This document shows, piece by piece, positions 22,701 to 34,297 of a DNA stretch of 52,552 nucleotides. Made by a program: the position numbers and the translations under genes. The stretch covers positions 8,731 to 61,282 of the forward strand of contig FLMG01000807.1 of the NCBI GenBank assembly GCA_900088475.1. The letters run 5' to 3'. Origin of the DNA: Hyphochytrium catenoides. Lineage: Eukaryota > Sar > Hyphochytriomycetes > Hyphochytriales > Hyphochytriaceae. A model generated the notes under the pieces. That model ran no database searches, was not told where the DNA came from, and saw nothing but the letters and a program-made list of their open reading frames with translations. Every line of letters begins with the position of its first letter. Within the stretch, counting starts at the first letter, position 1.

Positions 22701-25320
22701 GCTTTGACGATGATGAAGATGAGGATGATGAAATTTCAGGACGTGTCACACAGAGTGTGAGAACCGCAATGCTAGACATGAAAGCTGCATCTATTGAAGC
22801 TCTGGGCTTCCTGGCAGAGTACACAGGTAATCGAGAGAGCAACTAACCCGTGCTGGGCAGAACGATAGAAGAGGGAAGTCGACGGGACGAGGGCAAGTCA
22901 AATCGCTTGAGATGGGGAAGGTTTGGTAACTACCAAGTGTCTTTAGAGCAAAGACTAATTTGCTACCGCTAGGTCGCCACTTCGTCCCCTATATTCCGCG
23001 GGTCTTGGAAGTCTTTACTTTCCATTCGCAGTACTTCCATGAGACTGTTAGACTTAAGGTACGAGAGTTACCACGTGTAGCTGCCCTCCAACCTTCTTCG
23101 TTTGGCTTTGCACTGGTCCTAAGCTCCGGAAGCCCTTGCTCCAATATTGTTGGTCTTCATCTTATGGTCACGTGTGCTACTGGCGTTGTAGGTGGCGGGG
23201 GCTCTCTCCAGCATGGTAAAGGCATGCGTAATTGCTGTTCCTGTCAAGTTTGAGATTGGGCAAGTGGTGACTCTGGAGCCGTCTACCTCCGCCGTAGTCG
23301 AGCAGGTTATTGCCATGGTCAGTGCCGGACTTCTCACTTTATGGGGACTGGACTTGCTCTGTCATCTATCTATATCCGTTGCGGTGTCTGTCTCTATCAC
23401 AGACTTTCCTTAAACTATCCTACCCCTTGGGCACACTATTTATCCTCCTTCACCTTTTCGGCTGGTATATCGTAGGAAGTGTATGGCCTTGCTCTATCCT
23501 GCATCTGTTCTCCTTCGATCTCTCTGGAATTCTTTAGTTCTTGTAGTTGCTTGAATGTATGGCTCATGATTGCAACGTCTCTGCTTGCATTGTCTCGTTT
23601 AGTTGGCAAACTTCCTGGTGGATGAAGAAGACAAGGAGGTGGTCGCAAAGAGTTGTGAAGGAGTGCAGAAGGTTGTCGAGCTTGTCGGACCCACAGCAGT
23701 GGCCAAGCCCATTAACGAGCTCATGAAGGCTATTCTAGATCTACTCCAGGTACCTTATGCGCGGATCGCACGAGAGGGAAGCCGATGAAGATATGAGCAT
23801 AGAAAGAAGGGAAGGTGGAGAAGAGCGAACAGAGTGATCTAGTAGCGGGATTGCAGCTTCCCTTACAATGCGCTATGTTGCAGGAGAATGCCCTTTGTCA
23901 GAACGCTACAGAGGACGACGATGAGGAAGAAGTAGAGCATGATCGTATTCTCACTGATGCACTTTGTGATCTCATCGGAGGCTTGGCCAAGGCGTTTGGA
24001 CCCTCTTTCGACCCTCTCTTCCGACCCCTCGCTCCTGCCCTGGTTCGCTTCTTCAAGGCTTCTAGGCCGAGCACAGACAAGGTGGCTGCGATGGGCTGTC
24101 TGGCGGAGGTGCTGGAGGCATTGGGAGAGACCATTGTGCCTGGTTATGTTAATGACATGGTACCACTAGTCATAAGAGGTGAGCAAGTGAAAGAATGGTC
24201 ATGATCTAGGTTGAGTGGGCGAGGATTGAGAGAGGTAACGGCTACCGTCATCTGCTTATAAGGTCTCTAGTCCTATCATGTTGATGTTGCCTAATCCTGG
24301 CGGTGAATGTGCCTGATGTAGATCTGGGAGACAAGGATCACGAGCTACGTCGGAACTCTGCCTACTGCGCCGGTGTTCTTATGCAAAAGGGAGGAGCAGC
24401 AGTGCAGCCACACTTCCTTTCCATACTAAAGGCTCTGCGGCCACTTTTCAACGCAAAGGGAGCAGAGGCACCAGCAGCAGATAACGCCGCTTCCGCTGTT
24501 TGCAAGATGATAATGGCTAGCTCTGCCTCTCTCTCTTCCCTTCCCCTTGGGCAGATTTTACCTGTCCTAATTGGTGCTCTTCCTCTTAAGGTAGACATGG
24601 ATGAGAATGAGACCGTATATAGGTAAGAGAGGAAAAGATTCTTAGTGTAGCACTTCGCAAGCGGAAGGTTGAACTCTGACGTCTTATCTTCACTGAGATG
24701 GCTAAACGTAGGCTAAGGCCCGGAACATGTGTGTGAGAGGGAGACAGAGACGTACGCAAAGAGAAAGAGAGAGACAACGGACCTAGCAATAGACAACGGG
24801 CCTTCTAGGGGTAACGACCATGAGGAAGAGAGAGAGAGTGACAACGAGCTAGGAAGGAAGAGTTGAAAGGCTAAAGTTGCGCTGGTCATATTACACAGAT
24901 GCCTCGCTGGTCTGATCACCCAGAAGCAGCCTGATACCATGAACTTCATCCCACAGATTGTCAGGTAAGACAGGGTCCAGCAGTACTTTTCGCTACTTTA
25001 TGATGTGACTTACTGACAACTTTCCCACCTCTCTCTTCTCTCTCACACTCCCTTTCTCTCTCTTTCTCTGCATATCTCTCTCTCTCTCTCGTCCCCTGCG
25101 CCTATCCTTTTATCGCAACACACCACATTCTCCCTTGATATATGAATCTGCCAGCATCTACGCGCAGGCGCTTGACGAGGAAAGCGATGTAGAGGGAGCA
25201 GCGAAGGAGATGATCCTAAACTCATTGCGCGGTCTATTTATGGACTTTGGAGAGCAAATGAAGGCTGTCGTTGGTTCTCTGCCAGAGCGGGAAAGGAATA
25301 ACATCATGAAGCATGCCTAG
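19768..25320 (+). CDS. IPO4: Importin-4 / Kap123-type importin beta
   Basis: Fifteen exons: 19768-19926, 20152-20391, 20479-20682, 20819-21011, 21265-21466, 21570-22135, 22288-22607, 22679-22826, 22973-23058, 23192-23317, 23603-23749, 23884-24178, 24322-24622, 24899-24964, 25155-25320. They join in frame to 1072 residues, close to the usual importin-4 length. The protein is a string of HEAT repeats that binds RanGTP and carries ribosomal proteins and histones into the nucleus. Family marks include ARQLAAVLLRKKI near residue 54, FALGQFSEHL and YVLESFCENLEKE in the middle, and KFQGMAIGAIAA. Three acidic loops (about 312-327, 637-646, 806-815) are typical of the importin-5/importin-4 group. The N-terminal Met is taken because exon 1 begins directly with the first HEAT helix. 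Several introns carry long GA or CT tracts (for example 24720-24840 and 25030-25095). Confidence 0.93.
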
Positions 25321-25771
25321 GAAAAGAAGAGAGAGAGAGAGTGAGTGAGAGAGAAGGAAGAAAGTCGGCCATAGTAAGGCTTAAGACATTAGCAGATGTA
25401 AGGTAGCTTGACAGGCCAATTTAACCCATAGATTGGACGAAGGTAGGCCTAGTATAATAGCATGTAGGTGAGTCGAAGAGAGCGGGAGACAAGGAGACAT
25501 CCTTTAATATTATTGCATCTTTTCTCTTTTGAAAAGCTTTAGCCGTCGTCACGAGGTAGTTCTTCTGCGTTTCTTTCGCAATCTCTGCATGGTATGTTCT
25601 TTTATCCAGTGACCGCGGGCGACATCCCTTTCTACTTCTTCCTCCAGTCCACTCAACTCTTGCTTCTCGTTCCCTCGGACAGCATTCAGGTCGTGTTCTC
25701 ATCTTTCTTTCTCTCTTCTGCTGAAGCTTAGGCATCCGACATTGTCCTGCTGCCCACTTTCTTTCTGTTTC
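25321..25771. other. Convergent spacer between importin-4 and HVA22/REEP genes
   Basis: Downstream of both stop codons. It begins with a GA-rich tract just after the importin stop. A minus-strand open frame (25421-25735) contains a lysine-rich stretch but no convincing domain, and it lies past the HVA22/REEP stop, so I take it as 3' untranslated sequence. Confidence 0.5.
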
Positions 25772-27196
25772 TCACTCCTCTCTGATCGAGGGCAATCTGT
25801 CAGCGCTCAAAAATTGTCTGCTTCGGTTGAGGACAAACGAGGATGCATCTTGAAGAGAGCTATCGATCACGCGCTCGTACTGGTCCAGAAGTGGGGTGAA
25901 AATGCGATGATATACTATCGCGGCGCCCTGCGTGTTGGAGAGCGTTACGCAGAGAGAAATACGTGGATCCACAAGGTGATCTTGGAATAGAACGAGCAAA
26001 AAGGCAGGTAGACTAGAGGCTCACGTAAAGAACATGCAACTACAGAGAGGAAAGACAGAGAGAGAACCAGACAAATAAACGAAGAGCGAGACAGAGAGCG
26101 ACGATAGAGAGATACGATAGAACGCAGCCATCAAGGGATAGGCAAATAGGGAGAGAGAGCGAGTACAAAGAAGGCGGAAAGACAGCGACAGACGAAGGAG
26201 ACCGCTCCATGGAGATGGGCTTAGAGGAGATGCTAGCGAACCATTGCGGTAGAGAAAGTTCCCAAGCTGCTAATAGATAGAGACCAAGATCCAACGCTGC
26301 CCTTACCTTAAAGGATGGCAGTGCCAGCCAGCATACACAGACAAACTTTAGGTACAGGTAAAAAGGGATCCTAGGGAGTGCCATCGTTTAGTTGCACGAA
26401 ATACACTAAGCGGGGCGCTATCCCATCACCGTTGTAACGGGAAGAGAGAAGAAAGCGAAAGAGAGGAGATGCTAGGGAAGTAGAGGGGCCGACTGAGCTG
26501 ACGGCAAGAGGGTAAGGGCCTGCATGCAGTAGAAGGATTCGAGGTCGAGGGACGTTGAGGGTGACAGACGTAGGAAGGGGAGAACATAGAGAGATAAGTC
26601 AAAGCAAAAAGGAAACTTAAGAGATGGGAAGCCGAGAGAGAACAGAACAAACAGTAAGGGTCTACTCACCAGTTGACAACACTTGTCAGGTAGGACTCCA
26701 ATATCAAAAACAAGGTACTGATAATCCTGGGGCAAGAGTCACGGTTAAGATTCACTCAGAGAGGCGAGAGACTCTGATCCACACGACTGACAGGAAAGCA
26801 AAAGCGAAGCCTGGAAGAAGGAGTCGAGACAGAGATTGGCGAACGACAGGAGAGAGCAGAGAAAGACGGGCTTCTACATGACTCAGCTTTTCGAAGAGGC
26901 TCGCACCAGAAAGTTAGCCATTGGATGTGATTCTCTTCATCAGGCCTCTGTATAGAGCAGATCGAGGCATACAGCGGGAAGGCGTAGGAGATCACGGGGC
27001 TGATGGACAGAGCATGGATCAGATTTTGGCAAGTTTACGCCCTAATCGTCAGCTGAGGGAGAGAGATGCCTAGGAAGGAGGTCTCGAAGGGACATGTAAA
27101 GACGCATTCTCAAGTCCTCTCAAGTCCCCGCTGACTGTCAGAACCCAGTATGATATTCGTCGGATACCTCAGAACTGGCAAACAATATTGAATCAT
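25772..27196 (-). CDS. HVA22/REEP/Yop1 (TB2/DP1) family membrane-shaping protein
   Basis: Hand-spliced: 27196-27168, 26999-26907, 26717-26670, 26370-26307, 25927-25772, all GT-AG and in frame, 129 residues. HVA22/REEP/Yop1 proteins insert hairpins into the endoplasmic reticulum and curve its tubules. The family pattern is clear: PVISYAFPLYASICSIQ (the P-hydrophobic-YP-YAS start), the acidic-QWLTF segment, LFLILESYLTS (membrane helix with conserved Glu), NWIPFYLYLKFVCVCWLALP (W-P-Y---K----WL-LP), then GAAIVYHRIFTPLLDQYE and a cytosolic tail. The four downstream exons are secure. The first, nine codons beginning MIQYCLPVL, was chosen because it supplies a start, the required phase and a hydrophobic lead, so it is less certain. 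No exon is longer than 160 bases, which hides the gene from simple ORF searching. Confidence 0.8.
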
Positions 27197-27941
27197 AGCT
27201 CCTCGCGCCTTCGTCTTAAGTGGCTATGCTTATCTCGTCCTCTGCTTCTCGAAACATTGGTTGCTTGCCCTTTGTCCTTCTCGCTCTTGTGTGGTCACCT
27301 TATGTTTCCATAATACTCAATACAAGCTTTCTCACTCGTGTCTGACACGCAGACAAGCACTCACAGACAGAGCACGAACCTATGAGAGTCTGCAAAGAGA
27401 CAGGTGAGACCCCAGACATCTCATGGACAACGCTGGCACATGGCACATGGCTCAGACAGAGCTCAATGAGAAAGATTATTGGGAAGTTTGGCAATGATCT
27501 TTCAACTTCCACCCTCGGCCCTGGGGGAGTTCTGCAGCTCAGAACAAGGCTTCTGAGTCCTGGAGGAGTTCTCGGAGCTCTATTTTACTTGCTCTACAGT
27601 TCTGCAGTAGCTTTGGGCGTTGACTAAGATCTCAATAAGTTTTCAGGACGCAGCAGCAGCGGCAGCAGCAAAGGGCGCTGAAGAAGGGCAGAAAGGTTCA
27701 TGCAGCGATGAGCCATAGCTTCAAGGGTATAGCAAGGACAGCCGCGGGTACACCTGGTAAATAGACTGCAGAAGAAGACGGAGACATGAATGAATGTGTT
27801 GGAGCATACATAAACCTGTGAGGCAAGGGCTTTCGCAAGGGTGGAGTTAACAAACCAAGAATATAACGGAATCATTAGTTTCCAAGCACTTCTGCCAACC
27901 ATAACGACAGGCTGGAAGCCTGCCCAACAGGATCAAGCAGG
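27197..27941. other. Divergent spacer between HVA22/REEP and SMAP-domain genes
   Basis: Should contain the promoters of both genes. It includes imperfectly repeated GGAGTTCT..GCAGCTC/GGAGCTC elements at about 27525-27580 and a short GCAGCAGC run near 27650. Minus-strand frames of 70-92 codons resemble no family; one of them could be an untranslated or alternative first exon of the HVA22/REEP gene. Confidence 0.45.
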
Positions 27942-29051
27942 ATGGAAAGGTCCGAAAGGTCCTCCTCCCCAAATCGACATAAGATTCAACGGACAGACGA
28001 CGGCAAGCCATATCGCAGATTGAGATCCTTATCTCCCCAACGTGGGAGAGACAGTCCTCACCGTAGCAAGTCACGTAGTCCTTCCAGGGGGAGAACAAGA
28101 GATCCGGATCGTCGCAAAAGCCATCACCGCTCTCCTTCTCCTTCCCCAAGTAGAAGACCCAGAAACCGCAAAGGTAAGAACGTCACCAGTTTGGATCAAT
28201 GTGTCGAGAACATCTTGACTCAGTTAGCGCGATACGCTTCTCGTCCATTTCTTCCCTTCTTTGAATGTGCAGCTGAGGAAAGAAATGAAGAAGAGGGTTC
28301 CCCATCGTCCATAGAACAGCTTCAAAGCCCCAATCGGATCAGGTAAGCTGGAGTGGCAACCACATATGGTGACACCAGCATACTAACACGTTGACACGTC
28401 TTGCAGTGATGTGGGCGACGAGGGAATAAAAATAATAGCAGCTCAGCCTGTGGTGCTTGCTGGTAATGGTCTGAGGTCAAACAAGGCTGAAGGTGAGGGC
28501 TGTTTCTGTTGTTATGTATGTACACGTTCTAACCTCATCAACATGGGCTAACTTTAGCAGCAGAGCAGCAGTCGATAAGCAAGAATGAGAAGGTGCAATT
28601 TCTGCAAAGAGTCATAGAGCGGCTTTTCAGTTGACCCCTTCAAACACGCTAAGTCCTTGCAATATGTACTTTCTCTCTTATTACCGGTCTGGTGATGTTG
28701 GTAGGTGGAAAGTCAGTGGAGATCAGCCGCTGCTGCGACCTTTGCTGGCGACACTAAGAAACAAGACAAGTTTCTAAGGTTAATGGGAGCCAATAAGTCA
28801 GGTTCCCAGGTTGAGAGAGAGCCGACACAACAAGCTAGCAGCATCAGTCTTCCATCTCATTTATTAGACGATAGCAAGGTAAGGGTCACTCACCGTCAGT
28901 CACCCTTCCCTTCTTATCAGTAGGCTAGTTTCTATAAATCTTCCAGTATCCCTTACATTTTAATTTTTATCACTTCTAGCTGAAGCAAGACCTAGAGCGG
29001 CAGTACAATGACAGCATTCAACAGCGCGGGCGAAGAGCAGGCCTCGGCTAG
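27942..29051 (+). CDS. RS-rich SMAP-domain protein
   Basis: Six exons (27942-28173, 28273-28342, 28407-28492, 28561-28592, 28705-28878, 28980-29051) join in frame to 221 residues. The N-terminal 75 residues are a dense Arg/Ser-rich region (RSKSRSPSRGRTRDPDRR) like the RS domains of splicing factors, which suggests a nuclear, RNA-associated role. The C-terminus carries the SMAP (small acidic protein-like) motif: a Trp at about 145, TFAGDTKKQDKFLRLMGANK (to about 171), a linker, then LERQYNDSI and a final RRAGLG. In human SMAP/C11orf58 the same order is KFLRLMGAGK, ELESQYQQSM and HCGLG. The protein stops directly after GLG. The biochemical function of SMAP domains is not established. Confidence 0.82.
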
Positions 29052-29800
29052 TCGTTCAAGTAGGGCTGACCTCTTTTCTGGTCGCTCCTCTACAGCTCAC
29101 TGCACCAATATAACGTGCTTAGCGCTTGCACGGGATGGTGATCTCAGGGACGGCGGAGTGAACTCCCATGTCCAATGATATGATGCCCGCTCACGCTCGA
29201 GCTCCTGCCACGTTGAGTGAAGCGATGGATCCTTCATCAATGAGAAGCGTGGAAGAAGAGTCTGATAGTGATGACTGAGCTACGTCCCTTCAGTTCCCTT
29301 GCGTCTGACAGCAAGTTGAAGATGGTGGATGTGCGGATAGGAGCGCACTTTGAAACATACATTAACAGTCCAACGCACGGTGTTAGATTATCATTAGAAG
29401 GACCTTTCTATCGATATGGTTCTAGTAACTAATAGCTCCGTGTATAATGGCCGTTAACGTCCGAGTAAGGGATGGTGGAGCGCGGTGTCGTTTCTCTTCT
29501 TCTCTTCGATGATTCTGAAGACTTCATGAAGCTTGGTATCGAAAAGTTCTCACCCGTCATCTTTGTGCCTTGTATGAAGCTACGATCCGGTGCCTAGCTA
29601 ATGACTCGCACCTCTGTTCGATCTCTTACTATGCTAAGGCCGAGTCCACATTCTGATTGAGGATGATGGCACTACTGAAGATGTACCATAAGATGCTATA
29701 CTAAGGAGACTGCGAAGGACTACTTCCTGGCCATTTACACGGTACTCTCTCTAACTAAGCAGTACTGGTGAGCAGTCGTGGCCCTCTGGAAAGAGACAGA
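29052..29800. other. Spacer between SMAP-domain gene and UTP15
   Basis: No conserved coding exon seen in either strand. Both neighbours are on the plus strand, so the stretch should hold the 3' untranslated region of the first and the promoter of the second. Confidence 0.5.
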
Positions 29801-32800
29801 ATGGCAGAATTTAGACAGCTGCCAATCAAGCAGTTCGCACAAACAAGAGAGAGAGAGACGCCAGAAGGTGAGCCATCCACCTCATCACTGCAGCTACTAG
29901 GTGCCTCCCTTTATGGCTTCCTTGCTTCTTAGGGCGGTACTGGAGGAAGTTTAGACATCCTATTGTGGAGCAGCAAGTGGCACATGCGACCCATATTGAT
30001 TTCTCTCCCGCGGAGCCATATGACTTTGCTGTGACCAGCTCCACAAGGTTGGTGCATTGATCATTGCGAGCAAAAGAGGGATTAAACTCGACTAACCTTC
30101 CCTGGCATCCCATGCCCTGTTCCACTTGTCAGAGTTACTATTTATAGCGGCAAGACCTGCAAGGTCAAGAAGACTCTTAGCCGATTTCAAGATGTTGCTT
30201 ATTCAGGTACTGATCCACTTGAAGGGCACTAAGGCATTGTAGACAAAAGAGAGATGGGAAGGAGCCATTGTGGCGTTGATTGGAAGAAAGGAAGGGAGTG
30301 ACAGACAAAGGAAAGCTAAACAACACACTATCTTGCGGTTGCCCGCCAGGCTCATACAGAAGCGATGGGAAACTGATAGTGGCAGGAGGAGAGCAGCCAG
30401 TAGTGAAGATCTTTGATCTTGGGTCGAGGACGGTACTTCGCTTGATGCGTGGCCACACAGCGTACGTTTGCCTTTGCCTTTTTCTACGTTCTTTGGCTCT
30501 CAGATGTTGCTCTATATTGGCCCTGAGGAGAGTGTCGAGTTTCTTCCCTCATTAGAACCTTGCCCGCTCCTAATCAACCCGGTACCGTCCCTATCGTCGC
30601 CTTCCTTTAGCCCCGTCCATTGCACCAAATGGGGTACGGATAATACTTCTATTCTCTCCTGCTCGGACGATAAGACAGTCAGACTCTGGGACTTGCCCAC
30701 AGGGAAGAGCGTATCCGCCTTCCTGGGCCATAAGGTAGAGAAGTGCATCCGCCCATAGCATTCAAAATGCTGACAATAACTGCATGGTGGCGTGATCCCT
30801 CTTGACACTCCTCTTTACTAATTCTGGAACTTGCTGTGCACGGGCAGGACTTTGTGCGAACAGCATCCACCTCCCCCTCGGATCAGAATGTAAGTCTATT
30901 TTTCTTTTCTAATAGCCCCATTGGCTGGCAACTGCATGTGGGAGTGATAACGAATTCATTCTGTCAACTGTCAGCAGCCTGAATTTATGCCTCTTCCTTT
31001 CGCTCCTGCTCCGTTGCTCGTGCTCTTCGACCTTGCTCGTCGTGCTGGTGGTCCTGTCTTGTCAGTCACCGCTTCTGCTTGTTCTGCGCTTTCCATTCCC
31101 TTACTTTAAAAGCAACGACTCTAACGTCAGTCTCTTTAGGTGTGGGCCACAGGTTCTTATGACCACAGTGTTAAATTATGGGATGTGAGGTCGGAGTCGC
31201 GAACTCCCCTCACATCGTTGGACCACGGGTCGCCTGTGGAAGCTTGCCTCTTTTTGCCGGGAGGAAGTTTTGTCGTCACCGCGGGGAGTAATGTGATCAA
31301 AGTTTGGGATATTCTTGCGGGAGCCAAGCTAGTAAACTCGTTCTCAAATCATCAGAAGGTAATGAAATTAGTTTGCCTGTCTCGGGTTTAACAGGGTGGA
31401 GTCTGCCTAATTGTCTGTTATAAACTGATAATTGGTGCCGAATAGTCTTTGACCTTGCTACTTCGTTCCCTGCTCTTGCCTGAACCCTCAGACCATCACT
31501 ACGTTAGCTTTGGATGGAACTGCAACTCGATTGCTATCGGGGTCACTAGACGGACATATCAAGATCTATGACCTTCGAACCTATGAGGTCACGTACGGGA
31601 TCAAGTGCACAGGGCCCATACTCAGCCTTGGGCTGTCGGTAAGCTAAACCGATTAACATTGAGATCCGATAGAGTAATGAGGTTATATCCCGGTCATTAT
31701 CGCAATAAATTTGAGTCTTTCTGCTATTTCGGGTAGAATGAGTATAGAGAGTGAACGAAGGGAGGAGGGCATCAAGGCTTGTGGGTTCACGGCTATCTGC
31801 TATTTATGCTGCTCTGTCTCCAGCGGTCGAACAGTCTCCTGGTCACGGGAACCGCCGATAACGCCCTTACTATACGGCAGCGAGTTGTCAAGGTATGATA
31901 ATTTTTTAATGTGTCCTTATCGTCCAGCTTATGCTCCCCGTTCTTCTCATGGCCACTCCTGCTTACCTTCTCACTTCCTTCCCATGAATCTGCGGTTGCG
32001 ACAGGGTGCCGAGATTGCCGAACAGAAATCTCAGGAGACCCTTCTCAAGGGAGGAACATACAGATTTTTTCTTAGAGGGAAGAACTCAGACGCGGGACCA
32101 GACGACTTCCGCGTCGAGGCTCACAGAAAAGCCCGTCTTAGACCTTATGATCAGGCGCTCAAGAAGTTCAAATACCAGGAAGCTCTTGATGCAGCTCTGG
32201 CGGTAAGAAAAACAAGTGCCATTCACAGATGTTGAGCACCTTCCAAGTTCAAATCTCTCCTTCGGCTCCCTTGGCACGACGGCCATCGGTAAGAGGGTAA
32301 CCTTACAGTTCTGTTCTTTTCCATGCACTGCTCCTCATAGACACGACAGCCTGTGGCAGTAGTTAGTTTGCTGGAAGAGCTGATCTACAGAAATGGACTG
32401 ACTATCGCATTCTCCGGAAGGTAGTATCTTGCTCTTTCTTCGGCTCTCGTGAGTCAATTACTCAATAACCTCCCCTTTCCGCTCGACCGGATCCTCTATA
32501 TGAAGCGCTTTCGGCCTCATAGTGAGAGCTATTAGGCGCCCTGGCTGATTGATGAACCTAACTAGGCCACTGTCTCTCTGATGCTTCTTGCTGCAGGGAT
32601 GAGATCTCTCTTGAACCACTTGTGTCGTTCATGATCAAGTATATAACGAATCCTCGATACTCTATGCTTCTTATCACCGTCTGCAGCACCCTTATAGGTA
32701 GGATGTTCACGGAAGCGCCTGCCCTTTCTCTCTAGAGTTCTATCTTATCAAGCATGAGCTCTTCTTTATTACTCTCGCTTGCTGATTGTCTCGTAGCCGT

Positions 32801-33144
32801 ATGCCATACGAACATTGATGCAATTTGGTTGAAGCTAGGGCGCTCCTTTATGATAATCTTACCAAGAGGCGACCATCTTTGGTCGTATGATGCTTTGACT
32901 CCATCTCTGACCTGATCCTTACTTGTAATCTGTTATTGCAGACATTTATGCCCCGGTGGTAGGACAATCGATGATAATCGACGAACTATTTTTCAAGCTC
33001 CAGACACGGCTGAAGCAGGAAATCCGGTTCCAGAAGCAGATGTTAGGCCTTCTTGGCTCTTTAGATACAATCCTCGCCGCAGCTAGCTCTACACCGAGTT
33101 TAGGTCATGAGTCAGACGATGTGGCTGCGGTCGATGTTAGCTAA
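29801..33144 (+). CDS. UTP15: UTP15, U3 snoRNP small-subunit processome WD40 protein
   Basis: Thirteen exons: 29801-29867, 29933-30047, 30133-30206, 30350-30461, 30611-30734, 30848-30889, 31140-31358, 31492-31638, 31824-31892, 32005-32202, 32341-32420, 32597-32697, 32942-33144. They join in frame to 516 residues (the human protein has about 518). UTP15 belongs to the t-UTP/UTP-A subcomplex that starts 18S pre-rRNA processing in the nucleolus. The N-terminus shows ETPEGRYWRKFRHP and IDFSPAEPYDFAVTSSTR. WD40 repeats follow, with KTVRLWDLPTGKS, HSVKLWDVRSES, VIKVWDILAG and HIKIYDLRTYE. From about residue 332 the UTP15 C-terminal domain is clear: GGTYRFFLRGKN, ALKKFKYQEALDAAL, VVSLLEELIYRNGL, EPLVSFMIKYITNPRY and GQSMIIDELFFKL. 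Confidence 0.95.
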
Positions 33145-33689
33145 TACGGATAACATCTTCACAGAGCATGTGGAGCAAAGCAGGTGATAACTACGAAGAG
33201 TTAGCCCCTTAGCAGGACCTCTCCTTATCGAGCAACCTAATTCCAGTGTCATTGCTGGTTGGCGCTGCCTTGTTTGCACAGTTGATCCAAGCTCAGCAAT
33301 GAACTCTTGGTCATTTCCTCCTTCGCCTCAGACTTCTATCACTCTCGCTCGTCGCCTTATTGTCAGTGTCCCTGCTCCACGCTCCTGCGCCACCTTGAAT
33401 GCTAAGAGAAACAAGGCTCTTCTTGCCACATATATTATATGTGTATCATCAATGGCTAGCCGTAACATCCCTTTATGATGAATAACGGCTTTGAGGATGG
33501 GAGGACTGGCCGTTAGCGGGTTATCATGCTTACAACTTGAACAAAATAGGGAGGAGGGAGGAGGGAAAAAGACAGAGGTAAGAGAGAGATGGTGTACTGT
33601 AGGAAAGAAAGCGAGCGAGATGGAGACAGACAGAGCGAGAGGGAGGCAGAGAGAGACCGAGAGAGGGAAGAGAATGAGTAACAGAGAGA

Positions 33690-33737
<48 letters not shown>

Positions 33738-34297
33738 AAAGAGAGAGAGAGAGAGGAAAGAGAATGAGAGAAAGGAAGTGTAAGCAATAAAGCTAAGTTG
33801 GTGCTTGAACTGACCTTACTAACAAGCTGACACCGGAGATCTATAAACAGTCAGGGCATGTTGGACTGAGGAAGGGGGAAGCCTGACGAATGACACGCTG
33901 CCCGGCCAGCAAAACACATAGACAAGAGCTTTGCCTCCGCCTTCATCCCGATAATCGCCTGCCGGCGGCTAAGCAGAGAGACGGGGCCATTGCCTGCTCA
34001 CTCCAAAGCGGGAAAGCTGAGCATACCGATGCTGCTGGCCATGCCATCTGGCCTGTGAGGGACCTCCTTACCAGGAACCATCCCGCTTCCCTTCTGTAGC
34101 GCTGTAGCGCTCAAATCTTGTGCCCGTCTTTCCCTTCTCAGGGTCCCTCTTCAGATGCTGGCTAACCTTGGCACTTAGGTCGCTTAAGGGCCGCGAAAGA
34201 TCTGAAGCGGAGACTGAAGAAGAATAGGGAGTTGAAAGTGGGAGAGAGACGGAGAGACAGACAGAGAAAGGCAGTTGGGCTTTCATTGCCTGGAGCC
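33145..34297. other. Spacer with GA microsatellite between UTP15 and the DYRKP kinase
   Basis: Contains a long GA-rich tract (about 33570-33775, densest 33681-33757). The 85-codon serine/leucine frame over it on the minus strand is a repeat artefact. The right end holds the leader of the kinase gene; an upstream in-frame Met at 34232 could extend that protein by 22 residues. Confidence 0.6.
33681..33757. repeat. (GA)n microsatellite
   Basis: Nearly pure GA dinucleotide run with a few A or T interruptions, set in about 200 bases of purine-rich plus-strand sequence. Confidence 0.9.

Noticed and set aside
25421-25735. Minus-strand frame with RTYHAEIAKETQKNY, briefly reminiscent of ribosomal protein eL32
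   Set aside because: The resemblance is limited to a few residues, and the stretch lies downstream of the HVA22/REEP stop codon.
25742-25990. Plus-strand frame with a protein-like stretch (RAIDHALVLVQKWGEN)
   Set aside because: It is the complement of the last HVA22/REEP exon, which has clear family motifs on the minus strand.
31711-32235. 174-codon plus-strand frame in the UTP15 region
   Set aside because: It mixes two introns with one true exon (32005-32202); the spliced UTP15 model accounts for the conserved part.
33530-33787. 85-codon Ser/Leu minus-strand frame
   Set aside because: Translation of the (GA)n microsatellite.
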